From positions 1-15,701 of the forward strand of contig JAKSQA010000005.1 of NCBI GenBank assembly GCA_024404335.1: a stretch of DNA of 15,701 nt, written 5' to 3'. The notes under the pieces are model-generated. The model was not told the DNA's origin. It saw nothing but the letters and a program-made list of their open reading frames with translations, and did not search any database. The stretch comes from Mailhella sp. (GTDB lineage Bacteria; Desulfobacterota; Desulfovibrionia; Desulfovibrionales; Desulfovibrionaceae). How positions within the stretch are numbered: the first letter of the stretch is position 1; each line of letters starts with the position of its first letter. The position numbers and the translations under genes were made by a program. Below, one piece after another: positions 1 through 7,636 of the stretch.

Positions 1-2501
1 TCGGAAATCGCGCCTGCGCCGCCGTGGATGATCTCGATGCGCACCTTTTCGGTGCTGAGCTTCCTGAGGGATTCCGTGATTGCTTCCAGAGAGCCCTGCA
101 CGTCTGCCTTGAGGACGACATTGAGGGCAAGTGTCTCGCGGGAATCGGCGCTCTGCTTGAGGAAGTTCTCAAGTGTCACTCTGGAGACCTTGGCGAGCTC
201 CTTCTCACGGAGCTTCGCGGCACGGGTCTCGGCAATGCGGCGGGCGGTCTTCTCGTCCTCAAGGCAGACGAATTCCTCGCCGGCCTCCGGGACGCCCTCG
301 AAGCCCTGGATCTCCACAGGCATGGAAGGTCCTGCCTCCTTGATCTTGCGGCCCTGGTCGTTGAAGAGCGCACGGACCCTGCCGGAGTACACGCCGCATA
401 CGAAGACGTCTCCCTGGTGGATGGTGCCTTCCTGTACGAGGACGGTGGCCACGGGGCCGCGGCCCTTGTCGAGCTTGGCTTCCACGACATGGCCGCGGGC
501 GGGCTTGTCGGGGTTCGCCTTCAGCTCAAGGATCTCGGCCTGGAGGGCGATGAGCTCGAGCAGGTCGTCGAGGCCTTTGCCCGTCTTGGCGGAGACCATG
601 CCGACCACGGTGTCGCCGCCCCAGTCCTCGGGCTGGAGCCCGAGCTCGGAGAGCTCGCGGAGCACGCGGTCGGGGTTGGCGGTTTCCTTATCGATCTTGT
701 TCACTGCGACCAGGATCGGCACGCCTGCGGCGCGCGAGTGGTTGATGGCTTCGCGGGTCTGCTCCATCACGCCGTCGTCAGCGGCGACGACGAGGACGAC
801 GAGGTCGGTGACCTGGGCGCCGCGGGCGCGCATCGCGGTGAACGCGGCATGGCCGGGCGTGTCGAGGAAGACGATGTCGCCGCGCTTGGTCCTGACATGG
901 TAGGCGCCGATGTGCTGGGTGATGCCGCCGGCTTCGCCGCTGGTGACGCTGGTCTTGCGGATGGCGTCGAGCAGAGAGGTCTTGCCGTGGTCGACATGGC
1001 CCATGATGGTGACGACGGGCGGACGAGGCTTGAGCATTTCTGGAGTGTCCTCGACGGCGGGGAGCAGGTAGTTCTCTTCGGAGAAGCCGACCTTTTCCAC
1101 TTCGTAGCCGAATTCGGCGGCCACGAGGGTGGCGGTGTCGATGTCGAGGGCGTTGTTGATGGTGGCCATGACGCCGAGGCCGAAGAGGACCTTGATCACG
1201 TCGCCGGACTTGATGCCCATCTGGTGGGCCATGTCGGCCACGCGGATGGATTCCTCCACGCGCAGCTTGCGCTTGGCGGCCTTCATCGGCTGCGTGGAGG
1301 CTGCGGGTGCGGAGTGCTGCTTCTTGGGCTTGTGGGAGCGCCTGGTGCGCACGACGCCGTCTTCATCGTCCATCATGTCGGGCATGGAGACCGCGGCGGC
1401 GGTGCGGCGGCGCGAGAAGTCCTCGTTCTCCTGGGAGAAGTCGGTCGTGTGGCGCGTCTTGTTGCGCTTCTTGCGGCTCTGCTCGTTATCCATGGGAGGC
1501 TGCTGGGCGAATCCGGCGCCGAAGGGGGCTCCTCCGGGGCGGGGGCCGGAAGGACGGGGGCCTCCGGGACGGGGCCCGGAAGGACGGCGGCTGTCGCGGT
1601 CCCTGTCGTCCGTGCCGCGTCCGTCACGCATGTCCCTGCGCATGCCGTCGCCGCGGGGGCGGTCGTCGCGGTTTCCGGGGCGGGATTCGCCGGGAGCCGC
1701 GGGGCGGACGATGCGGGCCTGGGCCGGATCGGGGCGGGAGATCACGCGCACGCGGGGCGTGGTGTCGGCAGGGGCCTGCGGGGCGGGCTTCCTGCGGTCG
1801 CCTTCATCGGAGGCGGGAGCATGCCTGCGTTCCTGTACCGGGGGCAGCAGGCTGGGCTGGGAAGAGCCTTCGGGATTGGCGGAGGCGACGGCGGACCTGC
1901 GGCCGCGGTCGCTGCGGGGCTTTTCCTCCGCTGCGGCGGGCTTCGCTTCGCGCCTGGCCTCGGGAGCGGCCTCGGGCTTCTTCTCCACAGGGGCGGCCTT
2001 CACTTCAGGCTTTGCCTCGGCGGGCTTTTCGGCCTTGGCGGCGGCAGGAGCCGCAGCCTTCGGCTCCGCAGCAGTCTTGACGGCGGGCCGCTTTTCAGCG
2101 GGCTCGACGATTTTTGCTGCGGCAGGGGCGGGCTTTGCCTCGGCGGGAGCGCCGGCAGGGCGCACGATGCGGGCGGCGGGCGTCGCAGGACGCACCGCCC
2201 TGGCCTTCTGGGGGGCCTTCGCTTCAGCGGGCGCCTTGTCTTCCGATGCGGCGGGTCTGGCTTCGGCAGCGGTGTTCTTCGGCTCGGCGGCAGCCGCGGG
2301 GGCGGCTTCCTTCTTCTCTTCAACCTTCGCTTCGGCAACAGGAGCGGCAGCAGCCGTTTCAGCGGGTGCCGGCCTGGAGCGGCGACGCACGATGACGTCT
2401 TTGCGGACAACTTCCACGGAGTTTTCCGACATATTCACCTTGACCTTGTCTGATTTTTCCCGGGAAACGGAAGCCTGGCCGTGATTCCTATCTCTGTCCA
2501 T
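1..2501 (-). CDS. infB: Translation initiation factor IF-2 (C-terminus off the window)
   Basis: IF-2 is the GTPase that brings initiator tRNA to the 30S subunit and promotes subunit joining. 833 codons are visible. Residues about 20-390 are a long low-complexity region rich in Ala, Pro, Lys, Glu and Arg. An IF2_N-type segment follows at about 400-455 ([20 protein letters not shown]). The GTPase domain shows G1 GHVDHGKT near residue 499, G3 DTPGH near 545 and G4 NKID near 600. The last visible residues ([10 protein letters not shown]) belong to the domain after the beta-barrel, so part of that domain and the C-terminal fMet-tRNA-binding domain are missing. The ATG at 2501 is preceded by AGGGAGA at good spacing. 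It overlaps the ylxR 3' end by 14 bp, which suggests translational coupling. It is the last visible gene of the rimP-nusA-ylxR-infB operon. The long open frames on the opposite strand are composition-driven shadows. Confidence 0.98.
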   Translation of the reverse strand, partial: MDRDRNHGQASVSREKSDKVKVNMSENSVEVVRKDVIVRRRSRPAPAETAAAAPVAEAKVEEKKEAAPAAAAEPKNTAAEARPAASEDKAPAEAKAPQKARAVRPATPAARIVRPAGAPAEAKPAPAAAKIVEPAEKRPAVKTAAEPKAAAPAAAKAEKPAEAKPEVKAAPVEKKPEAAPEARREAKPAAAEEKPRSDRGRRSAVASANPEGSSQPSLLPPVQERRHAPASDEGDRRKPAPQAPADTTPRVRVISRPDPAQARIVRPAAPGESRPGNRDDRPRGDGMRRDMRDGRGTDDRDRDSRRPSGPRPGGPRPSGPRPGGAPFGAGFAQQPPMDNEQSRKKRNKTRHTTDFSQENEDFSRRRTAAAVSMPDMMDDEDGVVRTRRSHKPKKQHSAPAASTQPMKAAKRKLRVEESIRVADMAHQMGIKSGDVIKVLFGLGVMATINNALDIDTATLVAAEFGYEVEKVGFSEENYLLPAVEDTPEMLKPRPPVVTIMGHVDHGKTSLLDAIRKTSVTSGEAGGITQHIGAYHVRTKRGDIVFLDTPGHAAFTAMRARGAQVTDLVVLVVAADDGVMEQTREAINHSRAAGVPILVAVNKIDKETANPDRVLRELSELGLQPEDWGGDTVVGMVSAKTGKGLDDLLELIALQAEILELKANPDKPARGHVVEAKLDKGRGPVATVLVQEGTIHQGDVFVCGVYSGRVRALFNDQGRKIKEAGPSMPVEIQGFEGVPEAGEEFVCLEDEKTARRIAETRAAKLREKELAKVSRVTLENFLKQSADSRETLALNVVLKADVQGSLEAITESLRKLSTEKVRIEIIHGGAGAIS
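1531..1586 (-). repeat. Two 30-bp-period tandem repeats inside infB
   Basis: Two near-identical copies start at 1531 and 1561 (plus-strand core CCTCCGGG, then GCCGGAAGGACG or CCCGGAAGGACG). On the minus strand they encode two copies of the decapeptide [10 protein letters not shown]. They lie in the disordered N-terminal region of IF-2, where repeat number is expected to vary between strains. Confidence 0.8.
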
Positions 2502-2739
2502 TTCCGTTCTCCCTGTGTGATCTGCGCTTGAAACGCCTTTCCGAAAACTTCGCCACGCATTCCGGCGAATCGCATACATACCAGCCTCGTCCGGGCTTCA
2601 CGCGCTTCGGATCGGCTTCCAGTCCGTTTCCGGTGCGGGCGGCATCGCCTGAGGCGGCGACAAACCGGGAAAGGGCGTTTCTGGAAAAGCGCTGCCTGCA
2701 TATCACGCACATGCGGGCAGGCTCATGCTTTTCCGCCAT
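2488..2739 (-). CDS. ylxR: YlxR family RNA-binding protein (DUF448)
   Basis: This is an 83-aa YlxR-family protein encoded between nusA and infB, the usual place for the family. Visible hallmarks are MCVICR (Cys11, Cys14), the signature GRGWYVC at residues 50-56, and a further CxxxxC at 56-61, followed by a basic tail. The family binds RNA; the Bacillus subtilis member (RnpM) has been reported to bind and modulate RNase P, but the role here is inferred. The start was placed at the ATG at 2739, 4 bp after the nusA stop, because the longer open frame upstream only re-reads nusA in another frame. The TAG stop lies 14 bp inside infB. A GAGGG stretch in the nusA 3' end is the likely ribosome-binding site, giving a tightly coupled nusA-ylxR-infB unit. 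Confidence 0.93.
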   Translation of the reverse strand: MAEKHEPARMCVICRQRFSRNALSRFVAASGDAARTGNGLEADPKRVKPGRGWYVCDSPECVAKFSERRFKRRSHRENGNGQR

Positions 2740-2743
2740 GATA

Positions 2744-4015
2744 CTACTCGCCCTCTTCCACGGCGGACGCTTCGTCCGGTTCCGTAACGGGGCTGAGGAA
2801 ATTGAGTGCCGCACGCAGGTCTGCGATGCGGTCGGCGCCGAGAGCCAGCTTTTCGGCCAGTTCGGCGTCGGCTGCCGAGCTGAGGTCGCCGAGGCTGCGG
2901 AATCCGGCTGCGACAAGCGCGTCGACGGAGATGTCGGCCACGCTTGCGACCTGCTCAAGGCCGCGGCCGATTCCCGAGCCTTCGCCCGAACGGGATTCGG
3001 AGAAGATGTCGATCTTCCATCCGAGGAGCTTCGCGGCGAGCTTGACGTTCTGGCCCTTGCGGCCGATCGCGTTCGTGAGCTGGTCGTCCGGCACGGTCAC
3101 TTCGAGAAGGTTGGCGCTCTCGTCGACGCTGATGCTGGAAACCACGGCAGGCGCGAGGGCGTTGCGGGCATAGGTGGCGATGTCGGCATTCCATACGACG
3201 ATGTCGATGCGCTCGCCGTGCAGTTCCTGCACGATGTTCTGTATGCGCGAACCGCGCACGCCGACGCATGCGCCGACGGGGTCGATGTCACGCTCGCGGG
3301 AGAGCACGGCCACTTTCGCGCGGGAGCCGGGATCGCGGGCCACGCCCATGATCTGCACGCTGCCGTCGTCGACTTCGGGCACCTCGCGGCGGAAGAGGGC
3401 CGCCATGTAGTCGCGGTGGGAGCGGGAGACGATGACCTGCGGGCCGCGTCCTTCACGGCGCACCTCGATGATGAGGGCCTGCACGCGGTCGTTGCGCTTG
3501 TAGTGCTCGCGGGGGATCTGCTCGTCGCGGGGGAGCAGGGCCTCCGTGCGGCCGAGGTTGACGACCCAGCCGCCCTTGTCGCGCCGCTGGACCATGCCGC
3601 TGACGATTTCGCCCACGCGGTCCTTGTACTCATTGTAGATGAGTTCCTGCTCGGCGTCGCGCATGCGCTGGATGATCACCTGCTTCGCCGACTGGGCCGC
3701 GATGCGCCCCAGGTCCTCCACCTTGAGGCGGAATCCCATCTCGTCGTCCAGCTGGATGGACGGGTCGTGCTGCCTGGCCTCCTCAAGGGAGATCTGGGTC
3801 AGCGGATCCTCCACCTCTTCGACGACGAACTTGAACTGGAACACCTCGATGTCGCCGGTGTCGTCGCTGTAGTGCACCTCGACGTCGAGGTCGTCGCCGT
3901 ACTTGCGGGTAACGGACGTACGTACCGCTTCCTCAAGCATGCCGATGAGCATATCGCGGTCAAAACCCTTGTCCTTGCTGATCTGCTCGATGCCTTTCTT
4001 CAGTTCGATGCTCAT
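2744..4015 (-). CDS. nusA: Transcription termination/antitermination factor NusA
   Basis: NusA (423 aa) binds RNA polymerase and nascent RNA and affects pausing, termination and antitermination. The N-terminal polymerase-binding domain (residues 1-125) begins with MSIELKKGIEQISKDKG. An S1 domain follows at about 135-200 (GEIVSGMVQRRDKGGWVVNL). Two KH domains come next: the first has its GVRG loop near residue 252 and the second its GRKG loop near 318. At about 350-405 there is one helix-hairpin-helix-like segment (VADISVDALVAAGFRSLGDL). It is shorter than the 495-aa E. coli protein, which carries two acidic C-terminal repeats; a short acidic tail (EASAVEEGE) ends this one. The ATG overlaps the rimP TGA in an ATGA junction, so the two are probably translationally coupled. 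NusA regulates its own operon in E. coli, which is relevant to the attenuator-like leader upstream. Confidence 0.98.
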   Translation of the reverse strand: MSIELKKGIEQISKDKGFDRDMLIGMLEEAVRTSVTRKYGDDLDVEVHYSDDTGDIEVFQFKFVVEEVEDPLTQISLEEARQHDPSIQLDDEMGFRLKVEDLGRIAAQSAKQVIIQRMRDAEQELIYNEYKDRVGEIVSGMVQRRDKGGWVVNLGRTEALLPRDEQIPREHYKRNDRVQALIIEVRREGRGPQVIVSRSHRDYMAALFRREVPEVDDGSVQIMGVARDPGSRAKVAVLSRERDIDPVGACVGVRGSRIQNIVQELHGERIDIVVWNADIATYARNALAPAVVSSISVDESANLLEVTVPDDQLTNAIGRKGQNVKLAAKLLGWKIDIFSESRSGEGSGIGRGLEQVASVADISVDALVAAGFRSLGDLSSAADAELAEKLALGADRIADLRAALNFLSPVTEPDEASAVEEGE

Positions 4016-4638
4016 GCCTGCTTACCTCCGCCTTTGCCGGAAGGCTTCGTGCCGTTTCTTCCGGATCCGGGCTTGATCGTCTCGGGGAAAATATGGATGA
4101 GGCGGGCCTTCTTGACCATGCCCCAGCTGATGGAAGCGTCCACGGGTACGGGCTTCTCCCCTTCGCGAGGGGCCGCAAGGACCTCCACGACGAAGGTGTC
4201 GCCGGAGACGGACTTGAGCGGCCCCTTGAAGCGCCTCCTGCCGGTGACGGCGGGGTGGGCATCGAGAAGCATGACGTCCACATCCCTTCCCACATACGCG
4301 GCCATCTGGCCCGCGTTGAAGAACATGCGGTCGAATCCCGGGGAGGAGACCTCGAGCACCCATGCGTCGGAGAAGACCTCGTCCACTTCGAGCGCCAGGC
4401 CCACCATACGGGAGATGTCGGCGCACTGGTCGACGGAAAACCCTTCGAGGATGCCGTCCTCGCCGGTTCCGGAATCTCCGGCCTCCGCCGCAGGGGCGTC
4501 GACATAGATGCGTACGACGGATCTTCCGCCGGCGACCATCTCAATGCCCCACAGCTGCAGGCCGAACGAAGCCGCTACGGGTTCCGCGGCTTCGCGGACC
4601 CTGCCTATGATCTGTTCGGGTGAAAGCCCTTTTCCCAT
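4012..4638 (-). CDS. rimP: Ribosome maturation factor RimP
   Basis: RimP (208 aa) is needed for 30S subunit maturation. The N-terminal alpha/beta domain includes LQLWGIEMVAGGRSVVRIYVD, then a short acidic insertion (EAGDSGTGEDG), then the family segment VDQCADISRMVGLALEVDE with VLEVSSPGFDR. The C-terminal Sm-like domain covers roughly residues 115-185, and a Gly/Lys-rich tail ends the protein. It is longer than typical RimP (about 150-160 aa) because of the insertion and the tail. Two starts are possible: GTG at 4644 and ATG at 4638. ATG 4638 is preferred because AAGG sits 8 nt upstream of it. It is the first gene of the operon, preceded by a promoter and an attenuator-like hairpin. Confidence 0.95.
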   Translation of the reverse strand: MGKGLSPEQIIGRVREAAEPVAASFGLQLWGIEMVAGGRSVVRIYVDAPAAEAGDSGTGEDGILEGFSVDQCADISRMVGLALEVDEVFSDAWVLEVSSPGFDRMFFNAGQMAAYVGRDVDVMLLDAHPAVTGRRRFKGPLKSVSGDTFVVEVLAAPREGEKPVPVDASISWGMVKKARLIHIFPETIKPGSGRNGTKPSGKGGGKQA

Positions 4639-4754
4639 AGTCACTACCTTATATATAACAAAAAAGGGAGGCCGTTACTCAGGCCACCCTATCCAACCGC
4701 CTTCCGCGGTGCACCAGGTGTAGCGAAAGCCTGCATGCAGGCCTTCTACTGCGT
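4639..4754 (-). promoter_or_regulatory. Structured 5' leader of the rimP-nusA-ylxR-infB operon
   Basis: The predicted transcript leader is about 115 nt. It can form a long hairpin at 4749-4720 (GUAG...CUAC outer stem, a CG bulge, then an 8-bp stem closing a CAUG loop, with one G-U pair that exists only in minus-strand RNA). A smaller hairpin lies at 4710-4696 (ACCGC, loop GGAAG, GCGGU). The intrinsic terminator at 4689-4660 completes it. A possible alternative pairing joins AGGCC of the first hairpin to GGCCU of the terminator 3' arm. No known riboswitch class or tRNA fold was recognised. Transcripts stopping at the terminator would be about 95 nt long. Confidence 0.5.
4660..4689 (-). terminator. 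Intrinsic terminator in the rimP leader (attenuator candidate)
   Basis: On the minus strand GGGTGGCC and GGCCTCCC form an 8-position stem with one U-U mismatch and an 8-nt loop, followed directly by six T residues. It lies between the promoter at 4789-4761 and the rimP ribosome-binding site, about 20 nt before the start codon. It therefore terminates transcripts that would otherwise enter rimP, rather than ending an upstream gene. Confidence 0.75.
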
Positions 4755-4760
4755 ACGGGT

Positions 4761-4789
4761 CTTGTACCTGCCGGGCATTCCTTTGTCAA
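4761..4789 (-). promoter_or_regulatory. Sigma70-type promoter of the rimP operon
   Basis: On the minus strand a perfect -35 TTGACA (4789-4784) is separated by 17 bp from a -10-like TACAAG (4766-4761, four of six consensus positions). The predicted start is near 4754. An AAAAAATTTTTT tract lies at 4816-4827, somewhat upstream of where an UP element would sit. Confidence 0.65.
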
Positions 4790-5070
4790 GGGATGCGGTT
4801 TCCCCCGCCGGCGGCAAAAAATTTTTTCAAAGGCCGCGAAGGCCGTGAATGCGGCGCGATTACGGACTTCGCTCCGGAACTCCTGCCTGATAACTTTTTT
4901 TTCCCGGAAAAGTGGCCTTGACCGTGGAAAAGCCTCAGGCTAATCTCAGTCCTCCCTGAGGGGCCATGCCGCTCCGGGGAGCGGGAAAACAGCAGAAGAC
5001 TGTTTTTGAGCTTATAATAGTTCGATTTTTTTCAGTGTATTACGGTGTTATCGAGGAGGGTATAGGGTAT
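4790..5070. promoter_or_regulatory. Divergent intergenic region between rimP promoter and nrdD
   Basis: No gene is visible in these 281 bp. They hold the A6T6 tract (4816-4827), two nrdD promoter candidates, a GC-rich perfect hairpin (CCGCTC, loop CGGG, GAGCGG, about 4970-4985) and an inverted repeat AAAACAG-N7-CTGTTTT (4986-5006) just upstream of the -10 at 5013. The last could be an operator. No sequence matching the NrdR box consensus was found. Confidence 0.45.
4918..5018 (+). promoter_or_regulatory. Candidate nrdD promoters
   Basis: Candidate one has -35 TTGACC at 4918-4923, a 17-bp spacer and a -10-like TAATCT at 4941-4946. Candidate two has a perfect TATAAT at 5013-5018 but no recognisable -35, and the AAAACAG-N7-CTGTTTT repeat sits where the -35 would be, so it may be regulator-dependent. 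Which one is used cannot be decided from sequence. Confidence 0.4.
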
Positions 5071-7371
5071 ATGGAACCTGCAGGCATTCGCTTCATTAAA
5101 AAGCGTGACTCCCGTGTCGTGCCCTTCGATATCACCAAAATCGACGAGGCCATCTTCCGGGCCGCGCGGACGCAGGGCGGCACCGACAGGACGATGTCGC
5201 GCGCCCTGGCCGAGCAGGTAGCCTCCATGCTCGCCGCAGAGCGGAACGAGACGCCCGACGTCGAGCATGTGCAGGATGTGGTCGAGAAGGTCCTCATTGA
5301 GAACGGCCATGCCCGCACCGCAAAGGCGTACATCCTCTACCGCAACGAGCGCACGCGCGTGCGGGAGATGAAGACCCGCCTGATGAACACCCTCCGCGAC
5401 CTTTCGTTCACCGACGCGAAGGATCTCGACCTCAAGCGCGAGAACGCCAACATCGACGGCGACACGCCCATGGGCACCATGCTCCGCTACGGAAGCGAGG
5501 CCGCCAAGGCGTTCTACAAGAACTACCTCCTGTCGCCTGAGCACAGCCGCGCACATGAGGAAGGCGATATCCATATCCATGACCTGGATTTCCTTTCCCT
5601 CACCACGACCTGCTGCCAGATAGATATCAAGAAGCTCTTCAACGGCGGCTTCAATACGGGCCACGGCTTCCTGCGCGAGCCCAACAGCATCCAGTGCGCC
5701 AGCGCCCTTGCCTGCATCGCCATCCAGTCGAACCAGAACGACCAGCACGGCGGCCAGAGCATACCGAATTTCGAATACGGCCTCGCCCCCGGCGTCGCAC
5801 GCAGCTTCATCAAGAACATCGACCTCGCCCTCGACATGCGCGATGCCGACGAGGACTTCCGCAGCTCCGTGAAGGCCGCCCTCAGCGGCTTCGCCTTCCC
5901 TACGGGGGAATACGCATCCTTCAGGTCGATACTGGGCGAGGAGGGCCTTGCCTTCGTCCGCAGCCAGCTCGTGAAGGGCATTGCCGCCGAGGAGGCCGAC
6001 CGTGTCGTGGCGAAGGCCGTGGCCCGCACCGACAAGGATACCTACCAGGCCATGGAAGGCCTCCTGCACAACCTGAACACCATGCACAGCCGTGCCGGCG
6101 CGCAGGTGCCCTTCAGCTCCATCAACTATGGAACCGACACCTCGGCCGAAGGCCGCATGGTCATCAGGAACACCCTCCTCGCGGAGGATGCCGGCCTCGG
6201 CAACGGCGAGACCCCCATATTCCCCATCCATATCTTCAAGGTCCGCGAGGGCTACAGCTTCAATCCCGAGGACCCGAACTACGACCTCTTCAAGCTGGCC
6301 TGCCGCGTTTCCGCGAAGCGCCTCTTCCCGAACTTCTCCTTCATGGAGGCGCCGATCAACAGGGAGTATCTGCAGGGGGACGATCCCGACCATGAAGTGG
6401 CGTACATGGGCTGCCGCACCCGCGTCATGGCGAACAGGTATGACAAGAGCCGCGAGACCACGTTCGGCCGCGGGAACCTGTCGTTCACGACCATCAACCT
6501 CCCCCGCCTGGGCCTGAAGCACAGGGGGGACATCGAAGGCTTCTTCGAGGACCTGAACAAGGTCATCGACCTCGTGTTCAGCCAGCTCCTCGAACGCTTC
6601 GAAATACAGAGCCACAAGCGCTGCCGCAACTATCCCTTCCTCATGGGACAGGGAATCTGGCTTGATTCCGACAACCTCACCTCGTTCGACGAGGTCGGCG
6701 AGATACTCAAGCACGGCACCCTCACTACCGGCTTCATCGGCCTGGCGGAATGCCTCAAGGCCCTTCTCGGCGTCCATCACGGCGAATCCGCGGAGGCGCA
6801 GGAGCTCGGCCTCCGCATCGTGCGCACCATACGGGAGCGCTCCGATGCCCAGGGCGAGAAGACGGGCCTCAACTTCACCGTCATAGCCACGCCCGCCGAA
6901 GGCCTTGCCGGGCGCTTCGTCAAGTACGACCGCAAGCTCTTCGGCAGCATCCCCGGCATCACCGACAGGGACTACTACACCAACTCGTTCCATATCCCGG
7001 TGTATTTCCCCATCACGGCCTTCAACAAGATCCGTCTCGAAGCCCCCTACCATGCGTTCACCAACGGCGGCCACATCAGCTATGTGGAAGTCGACGGCGA
7101 CCCGCTCAACAACCTCCAGGCCTTCGAGGACATCGTCAAGGCCATGAAGGAGATGGGCATCGGCTACGGTTCGATCAACCACCCCGTCGACCGCGACCCC
7201 GTATGCGGATATACGGGCATCATCGGCGACGTATGCCCCCGCTGCGGAAGACGCGACGGCGAAGGCATCCCCCTTTCCACTTTGAAACGACTTAAGGGAT
7301 ATGTATGCGACAGCCGCTCCAGCGACGAGCGCAGCGAATCCCGTGACAAAATAGCCAATATCAAACTGTAA
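5071..7371 (+). CDS. nrdD: Anaerobic (class III) ribonucleoside-triphosphate reductase, large part lacking the canonical glycyl-radical loop
   Basis: NrdD reduces ribonucleoside triphosphates to deoxynucleotides without oxygen, using a glycyl radical made by the activase NrdG. This 766-aa ORF has an N-terminal ATP-cone (about residues 5-95). Conserved catalytic-barrel segments follow: EGDIHIHDLDF, TTCCQID (Cys181/182), NDQHGGQSIPNFEYG, FSSINYG, TPIFPIHIFKV and YMGCRTRV (Cys448, the likely thiyl cysteine). Near the end, VCGYTG...CPRCG (about 708-727) looks like the zinc-site region, but only three cysteines are present, with Asp where a fourth would be expected. After GRRDGEG (residue 732) the usual glycyl-radical region is absent. 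The tail is instead a 34-residue stretch (KRLKGYV, then DSRSSDERSESRDK) ending in TAA. The radical motif occurs in the next ORF. ATG 5071 follows GAGGAGGG at long spacing. No nrdG lies next to it. Confidence 0.93.
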   Translation: MEPAGIRFIKKRDSRVVPFDITKIDEAIFRAARTQGGTDRTMSRALAEQVASMLAAERNETPDVEHVQDVVEKVLIENGHARTAKAYILYRNERTRVREMKTRLMNTLRDLSFTDAKDLDLKRENANIDGDTPMGTMLRYGSEAAKAFYKNYLLSPEHSRAHEEGDIHIHDLDFLSLTTTCCQIDIKKLFNGGFNTGHGFLREPNSIQCASALACIAIQSNQNDQHGGQSIPNFEYGLAPGVARSFIKNIDLALDMRDADEDFRSSVKAALSGFAFPTGEYASFRSILGEEGLAFVRSQLVKGIAAEEADRVVAKAVARTDKDTYQAMEGLLHNLNTMHSRAGAQVPFSSINYGTDTSAEGRMVIRNTLLAEDAGLGNGETPIFPIHIFKVREGYSFNPEDPNYDLFKLACRVSAKRLFPNFSFMEAPINREYLQGDDPDHEVAYMGCRTRVMANRYDKSRETTFGRGNLSFTTINLPRLGLKHRGDIEGFFEDLNKVIDLVFSQLLERFEIQSHKRCRNYPFLMGQGIWLDSDNLTSFDEVGEILKHGTLTTGFIGLAECLKALLGVHHGESAEAQELGLRIVRTIRERSDAQGEKTGLNFTVIATPAEGLAGRFVKYDRKLFGSIPGITDRDYYTNSFHIPVYFPITAFNKIRLEAPYHAFTNGGHISYVEVDGDPLNNLQAFEDIVKAMKEMGIGYGSINHPVDRDPVCGYTGIIGDVCPRCGRRDGEGIPLSTLKRLKGYVCDSRSSDERSESRDKIANIKL

Positions 7372-7384
7372 GGAGCTTCGTCCA

Positions 7385-7573
7385 ATGATCCACTGCAAAT
7401 CAGAAATGGCGGCTGCCGACGCAGACCAGATCCTCATCGGCTCCAACGTCAAGTTCGAGCGCATCCGCCGCATCACCGGCTACCTCGTCGGCACCCTCGA
7501 CCGCTTCAACAACGGCAAGGCCGCGGAAGAGCGCGAGCGCGTGAAGCACTGCTCCATGGATGCGTGGAAGTAG
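7385..7573 (+). CDS. Separate glycyl-radical domain of NrdD (62 aa)
   Basis: Residues 22-55 match the C-terminal glycyl-radical segment of class III ribonucleotide reductases: FERIRRITGYLVGTL (radical Gly32 in RITGYL), then DRFNNGKAAEERERVKH. In family members known to me this follows the CPxCG zinc motif in the same chain. Here it lies in another frame, 13 nt after the stop of the large ORF. Its ATG has a strong Shine-Dalgarno, AAGGAG at 7370-7375 with 9-nt spacing, which overlaps the upstream TAA and implies coupled re-initiation. Residues 1-21 (MIHCKSEMAAADADQILIGS) have no recognised homology. By analogy with GrcA/YfiD, the stand-alone radical domain that repairs pyruvate formate-lyase, it may associate with the large part to rebuild the enzyme. 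Alternatives are +1 frameshifting (frames are both open at 7355-7371), a frameshift mutation or a sequencing error. A terminator follows. Confidence 0.8.
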   Translation: MIHCKSEMAAADADQILIGSNVKFERIRRITGYLVGTLDRFNNGKAAEERERVKHCSMDAWK

Positions 7574-7597
7574 CGCTTCTTCCCATACGGCATCAGG

Positions 7598-7636
7598 AAA
7601 AGAGCCCTTCGGATTCCGGAGGGCTCTTTTCTTCTT
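7598..7636 (+). terminator. Terminator of nrdD
   Basis: A stem of about 15 bp (AAAAGAGCCC at 7598-7607 pairing with GGGCTCTTTT at 7621-7630, extended inward by TTCGG/CCGGA with one G-T) closes an ATT loop. It is followed by CTTCTTC and starts 25 nt after the 62-aa ORF. The A tract on the other side would also allow some function on the minus strand. Confidence 0.85.

Noticed and set aside
24..2484. Very long plus-strand open frames (809 and 451 codons) opposite infB
   Set aside because: The minus strand has clear IF-2 GTPase motifs through this region. The plus-strand frames are mirror readings of GC-rich codons with no recognisable domains.
2682..2696. GGAAAAGCGCTGCC resembling the miniature-element hairpin
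   Set aside because: It lies inside the ylxR coding sequence, encodes conserved residues and lacks the rest of the palindrome, so it is a chance match.
4660..4800. A tRNA or known riboswitch upstream of rimP (an initiator tRNA gene precedes rimP in E. coli)
   Set aside because: No cloverleaf, T-loop or CCA could be fitted on either strand, and no riboswitch consensus was recognised. Only hairpins and a terminator are supported.
4790..5070. NrdR boxes or a cobalamin riboswitch controlling nrdD
   Set aside because: No sequence close to the NrdR box consensus and no B12-box-like element was visible; only an unrelated AAAACAG/CTGTTTT inverted repeat is present.
7267..7447. Self-splicing intron or intein interrupting nrdD
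   Set aside because: At 181 nt it is too small for known autocatalytic introns with their cores. No group I or II core elements and no intein splice residues were seen. The strong Shine-Dalgarno and start codon point to separate translation.
5032..7476. 814-codon minus-strand open frame opposite nrdD, including a membrane-like segment (GYFVTGFAALVAGAAVAYIS) opposite the nrdD junction
   Set aside because: It is antisense to strongly conserved NrdD sequence, has no ribosome-binding site, and the hydrophobic stretch follows from the Ser/Arg/Asp-rich sense codons.
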